DNA of 64,000 nucleotides from Kibdelosporangium philippinense (GTDB lineage: Bacteria; Actinomycetota; Actinomycetes; Mycobacteriales; Pseudonocardiaceae): the NCBI RefSeq assembly GCF_021390435.2, contig NZ_JAJVCN010000002.1:1364001-1428000 (forward strand), written 5' to 3'. Made by a program: the position numbers and the translations under genes. Numbering within the stretch: position 1 is the first letter of the stretch; the number at the start of each line of letters is the position of its first letter. This document shows, in pieces, positions 1 to 8,085 of the stretch. The notes below the pieces were generated by a model. The model worked only from the letters and a program-made list of their open reading frames with translations. It was not told the origin of the DNA and did no database searches.

Positions 1-356
1 CCGGTGGCCAGGTTGGACAGTAGGCCGACGACTCTCTCGGCGAGACGGCGTTCCGCCCGCTTCTCCGAGTCCAGCAGCAGTGCCGCGGCCAGGATCTCCA
101 CGGTGACCTGGAGGCTGTCCGGGCCGGTGAAGTCGTTGCGTACCAACGAGGCGCCGACGTTGATCGCCGACGAGGGGTCGAACAGTTCGGCGTTGAGGGT
201 GTCCGCGAGGGTATGCACCTGTTCAAGCAGGAACAGTTCCATCTCGTCCGCGGTCATCGGGACGTAGGCGGTCCTGCCGATCACATGCGCCCATGCCTTG
301 GCGACCTCGGCACGCCTGCGAGCGCGCTCGGGGTCGAGTGGGCCCGGTGGGTTCAC
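1..356 (-). CDS. N-terminal part of a protein leaving the window, possibly a GGDEF/EAL signalling protein
   Basis: A GTG at 356-354 opens a frame that stays open to the left edge (about 118 codons). The start is preceded on the minus strand by CAGGACAACGGCCG, a fair ribosome site. The visible peptide begins VNPPGPLDPERARRRAEVAK and continues with AWAHVIGRTAYVPM and a helical stretch ending LVRNDFTGPDSLQVTVEI. From memory this resembles the helical N-terminal region found before PAS-GGDEF-EAL modules in Pseudonocardiaceae cyclic-di-GMP proteins. No catalytic domain is inside the window, so function is only suggested. The frame was chosen by amino-acid composition; the plus-strand frame here is rich in Ser/Arg and looks like a shadow. 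Confidence 0.5.
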   Translation of the reverse strand, partial: MNPPGPLDPERARRRAEVAKAWAHVIGRTAYVPMTADEMELFLLEQVHTLADTLNAELFDPSSAINVGASLVRNDFTGPDSLQVTVEILAAALLLDSEKRAERRLAERVVGLLSNLAT

Positions 357-713
357 CGGCCGTTGTCCTGCGGTGTCACGACGCGTCCTCTTGCGGTCGG
401 GGCAACGGGCAATCCTGGAACTCTCAGTGATCTAGTGCAGATATCGGACTGGAACAGTCGTGGGATTACCGCCGTCCGGGCAATCGACCGCTGAATCGGC
501 ACGGTCGGGACGTGACGATCGAAGGATTCACGACTGCAGCACACCTCTCGGTCCGTTCTGGTGATGGCCAGGCTACTCAGCGGAGTACTCATCCGGTAGA
601 CGGGCGCACCCTCCCGGCCCATTCAGGCGAGTAGGCGCCAGCAAACAGTTGCTCACCGTAGCGTGTGTTACGCCGATCGAATGAACCGAGGCCGACACTT
701 CCGATTCAAACGG
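357..713. other. Intergenic stretch, no convincing gene
   Basis: About 350 bp lie between the left-edge gene start and the end of the methyltransferase gene. Both neighbours are on the minus strand, so this holds the promoter of the left-edge gene. Short frames here have no family resemblance and no good ribosome site. I saw no strong hairpin or direct repeat. Confidence 0.5.
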
Positions 714-1580
714 CTAAGAATCTGTTCGTTCCGCAGTCGTCGATGAGATTCTTGACGGGCACTTGACAGCCACCCCGGCCCAGATGCCGTCCTCCTCCGG
801 CTGCACGCCGGTTGGTGGCGTGATGTCCGGGCGCCAGTTCGACACGGCGACCACACCGGGCTCGGCCAGTTCGAAGTCGCCGAACAGGTCGACGATCTCG
901 CTGCGGGTGCGCAGGCAGGCCGGATTGTGCGCGCTTGCCTGCACTGTCTCGATAATCTCCTTGGCGTGCACGTTCTCGAAGTCCGCGGTGAAGTGGCTGA
1001 TCGCCAGCGCGCTGCCGGGCACGACCTTCTCCCGGTAGCGGTCGAACGCGCTGTACACGTCGATCTCCGCGGCCACGTGGTGCACGCTGGCGATCGCGAG
1101 CACGCCGACCGGCGCGCTGAAGTCGATCAACCTGCGCGTTTCGGGGTGCTTGAGGACGTCGTCCGGACGGGTGAAGTCGGCCTCCACGATCGCAGCTTTC
1201 TCCTCGCCGTCGAGCAGTAACCTGCTGTGCGCGATCGCGACCTCTTCGATGTCCACGTAGACGACCCGGCATTCCGGCGCGGCTTTCTGCGCGATCTCGT
1301 GGACATTGCCGACGGTCGGGATACCCGAGCCGAGATCGAGGAACTGCCGGATTCCCGAGTCGATCATGAAAAGCACGGCTCGGCGCATGAAGGCGCGATT
1401 GCTCCACGCGATCTGCCGCGCGTTCGGCTGGATCTTGATCAGCTGGTCGAACACCGCCCGGTCACTGGCCAGATTGTGGCCACCGCCAAGCGCGTAGTCG
1501 TAGATCCGCGCCGGTGAAGGGCGCGCTGGGTCGAGGTTCTCTGGAATCCAACCGGTGCCGCTGGCCATGGAAGAACCCAT
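714..1580 (-). CDS. DUF574-type SAM-dependent methyltransferase
   Basis: A 288-residue protein of the actinobacterial DUF574 (Methyltransf_19, SAV2177-like) family, which has a Rossmann methyltransferase fold but no established substrate. Family marks are ARIYDYALGGGHNLASDRAV near residues 24-43, the glycine-rich SAM loop FLDLGSGIPTVGNVHE (about 79-94), the acidic strand end VVYVDIEEVAIAHS, and the later RPDDVL and YVD-type segments. Full length for the family. The start has several nearby Met codons (M1, M5), so it could be four codons shorter. It stands alone, 30 bp downstream of a TetR gene on the same strand, so cotranscription with that regulator is possible. Cytoplasmic; role unknown. 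Confidence 0.85.
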   Translation of the reverse strand: MGSSMASGTGWIPENLDPARPSPARIYDYALGGGHNLASDRAVFDQLIKIQPNARQIAWSNRAFMRRAVLFMIDSGIRQFLDLGSGIPTVGNVHEIAQKAAPECRVVYVDIEEVAIAHSRLLLDGEEKAAIVEADFTRPDDVLKHPETRRLIDFSAPVGVLAIASVHHVAAEIDVYSAFDRYREKVVPGSALAISHFTADFENVHAKEIIETVQASAHNPACLRTRSEIVDLFGDFELAEPGVVAVSNWRPDITPPTGVQPEEDGIWAGVAVKCPSRISSTTAERTDS

Positions 1581-1610
1581 TCGTCTGAATTTGGCGAAAG
1601 CGGCGAAATC

Positions 1611-2207
1611 TTACTCCTGGTGCCCGCGAAGCGCTGAGATAGCCATCTTGCGCAGCAATCCGGCCATTTGCCCGCGATCGAGGTGACGGCTGTGCGGCGT
1701 CGAGTTGATCAGGCCGAACACCGCGTGCGCGGCGGCACGCGCGGACGGTTCGTCGGCGCCGTCCACAACGTCCTGGATGGCCTGTACCCAGACTTCCACG
1801 TACCTGCGCTGCAACGCGCGCACCCGGCGGCGGTCCGGGTCGGTCAGGTTGCCGAGGTTGCGTTCCTGGACCGTGATCAGCGCCGGATTGTCCAGTGCGA
1901 AGTCCACGTGGAAGCGAACGAGTTCGACCAGCAGCTCGGCCGGGTCGCGGTGACGCTGCGCGCGGGCTTGGCCGCCGTCGAGCAGCTCCTCGCTTATGGA
2001 CGTCAGCATCTCCCCGAGCATCGCGTCCTTGCTGCGGAAATGCCGGTACAAGGCGGGGCCGGAGATGCCGACCGCGGCACCGATGTCATCGATACCGACA
2101 CCGTGGAAGCCATGCCGTGCGAACAGTTCCGCCGCCGCGGCGAGGATCTGCTCGCGGCGGCTCGGCGGTGCTGGCGCTGGCACCGGTTGTGACGACACGG
2201 GAGTCAT
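1611..2207 (-). CDS. TetR regulator of the leucine-degradation operon (BkaR-like)
   Basis: A 198-residue TetR protein with the DNA-binding part at about residues 17-63 (REQILAAAAELFARHGFHGV, then GISGPALYRHFRSKDAMLGE). The C-terminal ligand domain is all helical. It lies upstream of accD1-accA1-fadE19, the same association as Mycobacterium Rv2506 (BkaR) with Rv2501c-Rv2505c, although a lipase gene intervenes here. A 16-bp palindrome of the form GTTAG-N6-CTAAC sits 15 bp upstream of its start codon, and two more such boxes lie directly in front of accD1. It therefore probably represses itself and the operon, released by an acyl-CoA intermediate. The ligand is inferred, not shown. Confidence 0.8.
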   Translation of the reverse strand: MTPVSSQPVPAPAPPSRREQILAAAAELFARHGFHGVGIDDIGAAVGISGPALYRHFRSKDAMLGEMLTSISEELLDGGQARAQRHRDPAELLVELVRFHVDFALDNPALITVQERNLGNLTDPDRRRVRALQRRYVEVWVQAIQDVVDGADEPSARAAAHAVFGLINSTPHSRHLDRGQMAGLLRKMAISALRGHQE

Positions 2208-2221
2208 GCTAGCCGGGTGAC

Positions 2222-2237
2222 GTTAGCGAGTACTAAC
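2222..2237. promoter_or_regulatory. Operator box GTTAGCGAGTACTAAC upstream of the TetR gene
   Basis: A 16-bp palindrome with perfect GTTAG/CTAAC arms, 15 bp before the TetR start codon and between the divergent TetR and lipase genes. It matches the two boxes at 3236-3251 and 3264-3279, so it is the likely autoregulatory site and may also control the lipase gene. Confidence 0.65.
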
Positions 2238-2358
2238 ACCTGACTCGTACATACGGTCGGGTTAACAATTCACCAGATTCTTCCCTAGCGGGCCTACCTG
2301 CGCTGATGATGAGAGTCCGATCCCTGCCATCGGGCACATGTGAATCGCGGAGGGCTCA

Positions 2359-3153
2359 ATGAGGCGACCGTTCCGTGTCCTGTTATCTCTCGCGGCTACC
2401 GCCGTGGGCTTGACTGTCCTGTCGGTACCTGCCAACGCGGCAGCCGAGAACTATGTGGCACTGGGTGATTCCTACTCATCCGGCCTCGGTACCGGCGGCC
2501 CGTACAGCGGCGGCAACTGCAAGCGCAGCACCGGCGCGTACCCGCAACTGTGGGCGAACAGCCACTCGCCCGCGTCCTTCTCCTTCGCCGCATGCTCCGG
2601 CGCGACCACGTCGGACGTGCTGAACAGTCAGGTCAACTCGCTGTCGGCGAGTACGACACTGGTGACCATCTCGATCGGCGGCAACGACGCCGGTTTCGTC
2701 GACGTGATCACCACCTGCACGCTCAACGGCGATTCGGCGTGCGTCAACCGGGTCGAGCAAGGCAAAACGTTCGTCCGCGACACCCTGCCGGCCAGATTGG
2801 ACAACACCTACAACGCCATCAAGCAGCGGTCGCCCTCCGCACGCGTGGTCGTGCTCGGCTACCCAAGGTTCTACAAGGTGCCTGGGTCCTGCAGTGTCGG
2901 GCTGTCGGACACCAAGCGCGCGGCAATAAACAGCGGAGCGGACGCGCTCGCGGAGGTGACCGCGCAGCGCGCGGCTGCCGCCGGATTCCGTTTCGTGGAC
3001 ATCCGCCCCATATGGACCGGCCACGAGATCTGCGCCAGCGACAGGTGGCTCAACAGCCTGACATGGCCAGTAGACGAGTCATACCACCCGAACCGCAACG
3101 GCCAATCCGGCGGCTACCTGCCCGCACTCAACGCAGCCCTCTCACTCTCGTGA
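2359..3153 (+). CDS. Secreted SGNH/GDSL lipase-esterase
   Basis: A 264-residue extracellular lipase/esterase of the SGNH family, like the secreted Streptomyces GDSL lipases. Residues 1-28 form a signal peptide (MRRPFRVLLSLAATAVG, cut after ANA-type residues). Block I is ALGDSYSSG with nucleophile Ser38; block III is ISIGGNDAG; block V is WPVDESYHP, giving the acid Asp239 and base His243. Several cysteines (for example NCK, AACSG, TTCTL, ACVN, GSCS, EICAS) fit the disulfides of exported homologues. A GGAGGG ribosome site lies 6-11 bp before the ATG. The TGA stop lies inside the first copy of the 46-bp palindrome, which is probably its terminator. It is not obviously part of the leucine module beside it. 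Confidence 0.9.
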   Translation: MRRPFRVLLSLAATAVGLTVLSVPANAAAENYVALGDSYSSGLGTGGPYSGGNCKRSTGAYPQLWANSHSPASFSFAACSGATTSDVLNSQVNSLSASTTLVTISIGGNDAGFVDVITTCTLNGDSACVNRVEQGKTFVRDTLPARLDNTYNAIKQRSPSARVVVLGYPRFYKVPGSCSVGLSDTKRAAINSGADALAEVTAQRAAAAGFRFVDIRPIWTGHEICASDRWLNSLTWPVDESYHPNRNGQSGGYLPALNAALSLS

Positions 3154-3192
3154 GTGGTTAGCCGTGTTCTAACCCTGCTAACCACTCACGAG
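3147..3192. repeat. 46-bp palindromic terminator repeat, copy 1
   Basis: Perfect 15-bp arms CTCGTGAGTGGTTAG and CTAACCACTCACGAG enclose the 16-nt loop CCGTGTTCTAACCCTG. The lipase stop codon TGA (3151-3153) lies inside the left arm. The same element recurs at 8025, 21935 and 40603, always touching stop codons. It probably acts as an intrinsic terminator; no U-tract follows this copy. Confidence 0.8.
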
Positions 3193-3235
3193 GGCTGACC
3201 AGGCTGCCCGCAGGGCCCGCCAGCTGGACTCCGAC

Positions 3236-3279
3236 GTTAGTCAGCGCTAACATTGCCGGAGAGGTTAACGCTGACTAAC
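3236..3279. promoter_or_regulatory. Double operator in front of accD1
   Basis: Two 16-bp boxes, GTTAGTCAGCGCTAAC (3236-3251) and GTTAACGCTGACTAAC (3264-3279). They are inverted copies of each other with one mismatch, 28 bp centre to centre. The second ends 11 bp before the accD1 ATG and abuts the GGGAG ribosome site, so bound repressor would block both promoter and leader. Same pattern as the box at 2222. Confidence 0.7.
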
Positions 3280-3290
3280 AGGGAGCCGAG

Positions 3291-4904
3291 ATGGACGCGC
3301 CCGTGCTGCGCAGCCAGGCGGACCCGTCGGATCCGGCCTACCAGCGCTACGTCAAAGAGCATGCCGAACTGGTCGATGACCTGCGTGAACGTCTCGCCAA
3401 AGCCCGTGAAGGCGGCCCGGAGAAGGCGCGCAAGCGGCACGTCGAGCGCGGCAAGCTGCTGCCGCGCGACCGGGTGGATTCGCTGCTCGACCCCGGTTCG
3501 CCGTTCGTTGAGCTGTCCCCGTTGGCTGCCAACGGGATGTACTCCGACGAGGCGCCAGCCGCCGGGATCATCACCGGCGTCGGCCGGGTGTCCGGCCGTG
3601 AGTGCGTGATCGTCGCCAACGACGCCACGGTCAAGGGCGGCGCGTACTACCCGGTAACCGTCAAGAAGCACCTGCGCGCGCAGGAAGTAGCGCTGCACAA
3701 CAACCTTCCGTGCGTGTACCTCGTCGACTCGGGTGGCGCGTTCCTGCCTCGGCAGGACGAGGTCTTCCCGGACCGCGAGCACTTCGGCCGGATCTTCTTC
3801 AACCAGGCCACGATGTCCGCCCGCGGCATCCCGCAGATCGCCGCTGTCCTTGGCTCCTGCACGGCCGGTGGCGCGTACGTCCCGGCGATGAGCGACGAGG
3901 CCGTGATCGTGCGTAACCAGGGCACGATCTTCCTTGGCGGGCCGCCCTTGGTGAAGGCCGCGACCGGCGAGGTCGTCACGGCGGAGGAGCTCGGCGGCGG
4001 TGACGTGCACTCGCGGGTTTCCGGCGTGACCGATCACCTGGCCGAGGACGATGCGCACGCGTTGCGTATCGTGCGGTCGATCGTGTCCACGGCAGGGCCG
4101 CGTGTTCCCAAACCGTGGGACGTCGCGCCGGTCGAAGAACCCGTCGTCGATCCGTCCGAGTTGTACGGTGTCGTGCCGACCGATTCGCGGACTCCTTATG
4201 ACGTCAGGGAAGTCATCGCGCGTGTGGTCGACGGCAGCCGGTTCCGTGAGTTCAAACGGGAGTACGGCACGACTTTGGTCACCGGCTTCGCCCGGATCCA
4301 CGGGCACCCGGTCGGGATCATCGCCAACAACGGTGTCCTTTTCGGAGAGTCGGCGCTGAAGGGCGCGCACTTCATCGAGCTGTGCGACAAGCGCCGGATT
4401 CCGTTGGTGTTCCTGCAGAACATCACCGGCTTCATGGTCGGCAAGGACTACGAGGCCGGTGGCATCGCCAAGCACGGCGCCAAGATGGTGACCGCGGTGG
4501 CGTGCGCGCGGGTGCCGAAATTCACCGTCGTGATCGGCGGATCCTTTGGCGCGGGCAACTATTCGATGTGCGGCCGGGCGTACTCGCCGCGGTTCCTGTG
4601 GATGTGGCCGAACGCCCGGATCTCGGTGATGGGCGGCGAGCAGGCCGCTTCCGTGCTCGCGACGGTCCGCCGTGACCAGATCGAAGCAGGCGGCGGCGAA
4701 TGGTCCACGGGGGACGAGGAAGCGTTCAAGGACCCGATCCGCCAGCAGTACGAGGACCAAGGCAACCCGTACTACTCGACCGCCCGGCTCTGGGACGACG
4801 GCGTGATCGACCCCGGCGACACCAGGACCGTGCTGGGCCTGGCGTTGTCGGTGGCCGCGAACGCGGAACTCGAAGAAGTCGGCTACGGCGTTTTCCGGAT
4901 GTGA
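3291..4904 (+). CDS. accD1: Methylcrotonyl-CoA carboxylase carboxyltransferase (beta) subunit
   Basis: A 537-residue carboxyltransferase that moves CO2 from biotin to 3-methylcrotonyl-CoA in leucine breakdown. Both crotonase-type halves are present: the N-half with VKGGAYYPVTVKKHLRAQE (about 115-133), YLVDSGGAFLPRQ (143-155) and the oxyanion loop GGAYVPAMSDE (193-203); the C-half with FLQNITGFMVGKDYEAGGIA and GGSFGAGNYSMCGRAYSPR. These residues fit the MCC beta group rather than the acetyl/propionyl-CoA group. It is first gene of accD1-accA1-fadE19, with only 4 bp before accA1. The ATG has a GGGAG site upstream and is fronted by the double operator. Cytoplasmic complex with the biotinylated alpha subunit. 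Confidence 0.93.
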   Translation: MDAPVLRSQADPSDPAYQRYVKEHAELVDDLRERLAKAREGGPEKARKRHVERGKLLPRDRVDSLLDPGSPFVELSPLAANGMYSDEAPAAGIITGVGRVSGRECVIVANDATVKGGAYYPVTVKKHLRAQEVALHNNLPCVYLVDSGGAFLPRQDEVFPDREHFGRIFFNQATMSARGIPQIAAVLGSCTAGGAYVPAMSDEAVIVRNQGTIFLGGPPLVKAATGEVVTAEELGGGDVHSRVSGVTDHLAEDDAHALRIVRSIVSTAGPRVPKPWDVAPVEEPVVDPSELYGVVPTDSRTPYDVREVIARVVDGSRFREFKREYGTTLVTGFARIHGHPVGIIANNGVLFGESALKGAHFIELCDKRRIPLVFLQNITGFMVGKDYEAGGIAKHGAKMVTAVACARVPKFTVVIGGSFGAGNYSMCGRAYSPRFLWMWPNARISVMGGEQAASVLATVRRDQIEAGGGEWSTGDEEAFKDPIRQQYEDQGNPYYSTARLWDDGVIDPGDTRTVLGLALSVAANAELEEVGYGVFRM

Positions 4905-4908
4905 TGCG

Positions 4909-6858
4909 ATGTTCCAGCGAGTCCTGATCGCCAACCGCGGCGAGATCGCCGTCCGGATCACCCGGACCCTCGCCCGGCTGGGCGTGCGCTCGATCGCGGT
5001 CTACAGCGACGCCGACGCCGACGCCCGCCACGTGCTCGAAGCCGACACGGCTGTCCGAATCGGACCGGCGGCGGCGCGCGACAGCTACCTGTCGATCCCG
5101 CGGATCATCGAGGCCGCGTTGTCGACCGGCGCCGAAGCGATCCATCCTGGCTACGGCTTTCTGGCCGAGAACGTCGACTTCGCGCGTGCTTGCGCGGACG
5201 CGGGCCTGGTTTTCGTCGGCCCGCCGATTGCCGCGATCGAGGCAATGGGCGACAAAATCCGTGCCAAGCAGACCGTGATGGCCGCGGGTGTTCCTGTTGT
5301 CCCAGGGCGTACCGAGCCGGGAATGACCGACGCTGATCTCATCGACGCGGCCGCGGAAATCGGCTTTCCGGTGCTGTTGAAGCCTTCCGCTGGTGGCGGC
5401 GGAAAGGGTATGCGCCTGGTTTCGGACTCCGCTGGGCTTGCTGAGGCGATTGAGTCCGCGCGCCGGGAAGCGCGTGGTTCTTTCGGGGACGACACGCTGT
5501 TGATCGAGCGTTTCGTGCAGCGGCCGCGGCATATCGAGATCCAGGTGCTGGCCGACGCGCACGGCAACGTGATTCACCTTGGCGAGCGTGAATGCAGCTT
5601 GCAGCGCAGGCACCAGAAGATCATCGAAGAAGCGCCTTCTCCTTTGCTGACCGAGGAAATGCGCGCCCGGATGGGAGCTTCCGCAGTCGATGCGGCCCGT
5701 GCGGTCGGCTACACGGGCGCGGGCACTGTGGAATGCATTGTGTCCGCGGACCGGCCGGACGAGTTCTTCTTCATGGAGATGAACACCCGCCTGCAGGTCG
5801 AGCACCCGGTGACCGAATTGGTGACCGGCCTTGATCTGGTCGAATGGCAGCTTCGCGTGGCCGCGGGTGAACCGCTGACAATGTCCGCTGCGCCGATGAA
5901 TGGGCATGCGGTCGAGGCCCGGGTTTATGCCGAGGATCCGTCCCGTGACTTCCTGCCGACGGGTGGAACCGTGCTGGACGTCGTTGAGCCTGCCGGCGCT
6001 CGGGTGGACTCGGGTTTGCGGCCGGGTACCGAGGTCGGCTCGAACTATGACCCCATGCTGGCCAAGGTCATCGTGTGGGATGAGACCAGGGAAGGCGCGC
6101 TGACCAAGCTTTCCGCGGCCCTCGCCGATACAGCCGTTCTCGGTGTCGGCACGAATATCGCGTATCTGCGGGAATTGCTGGCAGATCCGGACGTTGTCGC
6201 CGGTCGATTGGACACGCAGCTTGTTTCCCGGCGCGCGGCGTTTGTCCAGTCCACTCCGGACCATGTGTTCGCGGCCGCGGCTTTGGACGAACTGCTCGCG
6301 TTGCAACCGTCCGGCCCAGTCATCGACCCGTGGGATGTTCCTTCAGGTTGGCGCGTTGGCGGTGCCGCGGGTTTCTCTGTGCGGCTGGATTCCGGCGGCC
6401 GCCAGGTCACGGTGTGCGTCCGTGGCTCATCGGTTTCCGTTGACGGTGGCGCTTTTGTCCCGGCTTCGGCTGCTGTTTCCGGCTCGGTTTTGCGGCTGAC
6501 CTTCGATGGCCGGACGTATCGGTATCGGCGCGCGAAGTCCGGTTCGGTGTTGTGGCTGGCTTCCGAAGGCTTTACGTGGGCCGTCGCCGAGCATTCGATG
6601 CTTGAGGAATCGTCGGTTTCCGGCGCTGAGGGCGGGCCGATCACCAGTCCGATGCCGGGAACCGTGCTCGTGGTGAAAGCCGCGGTCGGTGATCGAGTGG
6701 CTGCGGGAACACCGTTGCTGGTCGTCGAAGCGATGAAGATGGAGCACACGATCGCCGCACCGGTCGACGGCGTGCTCACCGAGCTGCATGTGCAAGCGGG
6801 CCAACAGGTCGCGCTGAACCAACCACTCGCCCTGGTGATCCCAGAGGAGCAGTCATGA
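4909..6858 (+). CDS. accA1: Biotin carboxylase/biotin carrier (alpha) subunit of methylcrotonyl-CoA carboxylase
   Basis: A 649-residue fusion of biotin carboxylase (about 1-445) and a C-terminal biotin carrier domain (about 575-649). Visible marks: start MFQRVLIANRGEIAVRI, HPGYGFLAEN (79-88), ATP-grasp glycine loop GGGGKGMR (162-169), RHQKIIEEAPSP, EMNTRLQVEHPVTE, and biotinyl site VEAMKMEHT with Lys610. It carboxylates its own biotin with ATP and bicarbonate and hands CO2 to the accD1 product. Residues 450-570 form the less conserved BT-type linker region that docks the two subunits. Start is 5 bp after accD1; the stop overlaps fadE19 by 4 bp (ATGA), so translation is coupled. Confidence 0.93.
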   Translation: MFQRVLIANRGEIAVRITRTLARLGVRSIAVYSDADADARHVLEADTAVRIGPAAARDSYLSIPRIIEAALSTGAEAIHPGYGFLAENVDFARACADAGLVFVGPPIAAIEAMGDKIRAKQTVMAAGVPVVPGRTEPGMTDADLIDAAAEIGFPVLLKPSAGGGGKGMRLVSDSAGLAEAIESARREARGSFGDDTLLIERFVQRPRHIEIQVLADAHGNVIHLGERECSLQRRHQKIIEEAPSPLLTEEMRARMGASAVDAARAVGYTGAGTVECIVSADRPDEFFFMEMNTRLQVEHPVTELVTGLDLVEWQLRVAAGEPLTMSAAPMNGHAVEARVYAEDPSRDFLPTGGTVLDVVEPAGARVDSGLRPGTEVGSNYDPMLAKVIVWDETREGALTKLSAALADTAVLGVGTNIAYLRELLADPDVVAGRLDTQLVSRRAAFVQSTPDHVFAAAALDELLALQPSGPVIDPWDVPSGWRVGGAAGFSVRLDSGGRQVTVCVRGSSVSVDGGAFVPASAAVSGSVLRLTFDGRTYRYRRAKSGSVLWLASEGFTWAVAEHSMLEESSVSGAEGGPITSPMPGTVLVVKAAVGDRVAAGTPLLVVEAMKMEHTIAAPVDGVLTELHVQAGQQVALNQPLALVIPEEQS

Positions 6859-8018
6859 TTGACTTCCGGCTCGAAGAAGAGCACGAGGCCCTGCGGAAAA
6901 CCGTGCAGGAGTTCGCGAGGGAAGAGGTCGCGCCGGTTATCGGCGACTACTACGAGCGGTGCGAGTTCCCATACGAGATCGTCGCCAAAATGGGCCACAT
7001 GGGCCTTTTCGGCCTGCCGTTCCCGGAATCCGTCGGTGGAATGGGCGGCGACTACTTCACACTGTGCCTGGCGCTGGAAGAACTGGCCAGGGTGGACTCG
7101 TCGGTCGCGATCACGCTCGAAGCAGGCGTTTCCCTTGGCGCGATGCCGATCTACCGCTTCGGAACTCCGGCGCAACAAGAAGAGTGGCTGCCCTCGTTGG
7201 TTTCTGGCGAGGCATTGGGCGCTTTCGGTTTGACCGAGCCCGGCGGTGGTTCGGACGCGGGCGCGACCCGCACGACTGCTCGCCGTGACGGCGACAACTG
7301 GATTATCAACGGCACCAAGGCATTCATCACCAACTCGGGCACGGATATCACGCGTCTGGTGACCGTGACCGCGGTGACCGGCGAGCGTGACGGCCGCAAG
7401 CAGATCTCGGCGATCATTGTTCCTTCAGGGACTTCCGGGTTCGCGGTGTCCAAGAAGTACTCGAAGGTCGGCTGGAGTGCCTCGGACACCCGTGAGCTTT
7501 CGTTCGCCGATTGCGTTGTGCCCGCGTCGAACTTGCTGGGCGAGGAAGGTCGCGGGTACGCGCAGTTCCTGTCCACTTTGGATGAAGGCCGCGTGGCGAT
7601 CTCGGCGCTTTCCGTTGGGCTCGCGCAAGGGTGCGTGGACGAGTGCGTCCGCTATGTCGGTGAGCGCGAGGCGTTCGGCCACAAGATCGGGGAATACCAG
7701 GCGATCCAGTTCAAGATCGCCGACATGGAAGCCCGGACGCACGTGGCCCGGCTGGCTTACTACGACGCCGCGTCCCGGATGCTGCGTAACCAGCCGTTCA
7801 AGCGTCAGGCCGCGATCGCCAAGCTGGTGTCCTCGGAAGCCGCGATGGACAACGCTCGCGACGCCACCCAGATCTTCGGCGGCTACGGCTTCATGAACGA
7901 GTACCCGGTCGGCCGCTTCTACCGGGACGCCAAGATCCTGGAGATCGGCGAAGGCACGAGCGAAGTCCAGCGCATGCTGATCGCCCGCGACCTCGGCCTC
8001 ACCCGCCCCTGGCAATAA
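6855..8018 (+). CDS. fadE19: Acyl-CoA dehydrogenase, probably isovaleryl-CoA type
   Basis: A 387-residue flavin acyl-CoA dehydrogenase. Marks are GAFGLTEPGGGSDAGATRTT (about 124-143), the SADTRELSF-like WSASDTRELSF, YVGEREAFGHKIGEYQAIQFK, IFGGYGFMNEYPVGRFYRDA and the C-terminal GEGTSEVQRMLIARDLG. Position after accD1-accA1 matches Rv2500c (FadE19) and the leucine/isovalerate route, where it would make 3-methylcrotonyl-CoA, the substrate of the carboxylase before it. Starts inside the accA1 stop (ATGA). It ends seven bases before the second palindromic repeat, which probably terminates the operon. Substrate chain (isovaleryl versus other short branched acyl-CoA) is inferred from context. Confidence 0.88.
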   Translation: MIDFRLEEEHEALRKTVQEFAREEVAPVIGDYYERCEFPYEIVAKMGHMGLFGLPFPESVGGMGGDYFTLCLALEELARVDSSVAITLEAGVSLGAMPIYRFGTPAQQEEWLPSLVSGEALGAFGLTEPGGGSDAGATRTTARRDGDNWIINGTKAFITNSGTDITRLVTVTAVTGERDGRKQISAIIVPSGTSGFAVSKKYSKVGWSASDTRELSFADCVVPASNLLGEEGRGYAQFLSTLDEGRVAISALSVGLAQGCVDECVRYVGEREAFGHKIGEYQAIQFKIADMEARTHVARLAYYDAASRMLRNQPFKRQAAIAKLVSSEAAMDNARDATQIFGGYGFMNEYPVGRFYRDAKILEIGEGTSEVQRMLIARDLGLTRPWQ

Positions 8019-8021
8019 AAA

Positions 8022-8073
8022 ACCCTCGTGAGTGGTTATCCGTGTTCTAACCCGCATAACCACTCACGAGGGT
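8022..8073. terminator. 46-bp palindromic repeat, copy 2, bidirectional terminator
   Basis: The core repeat is 8025-8070; here the arms extend to a perfect 18 bp (ACCCTCGTGAGTGGTTAT and its complement) around the loop CCGTGTTCTAACCCGC. On the left is AATAAAAAA and on the right GGGGTTTT, giving U-tracts in both directions between the convergent fadE19 and bfaB genes. This copy has the clearest terminator form. Confidence 0.85.
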
Positions 8074-8085
8074 CTACCTGGGGTT

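Noticed and set aside
353..622. Small minus-strand frame overlapping the left-edge gene start
   Set aside because: No family resemblance and no ribosome site; probably non-coding intergenic DNA.
4726..6306. 526-residue minus-strand frame opposite accA1
   Set aside because: Antisense shadow; accA1 has all biotin carboxylase motifs.
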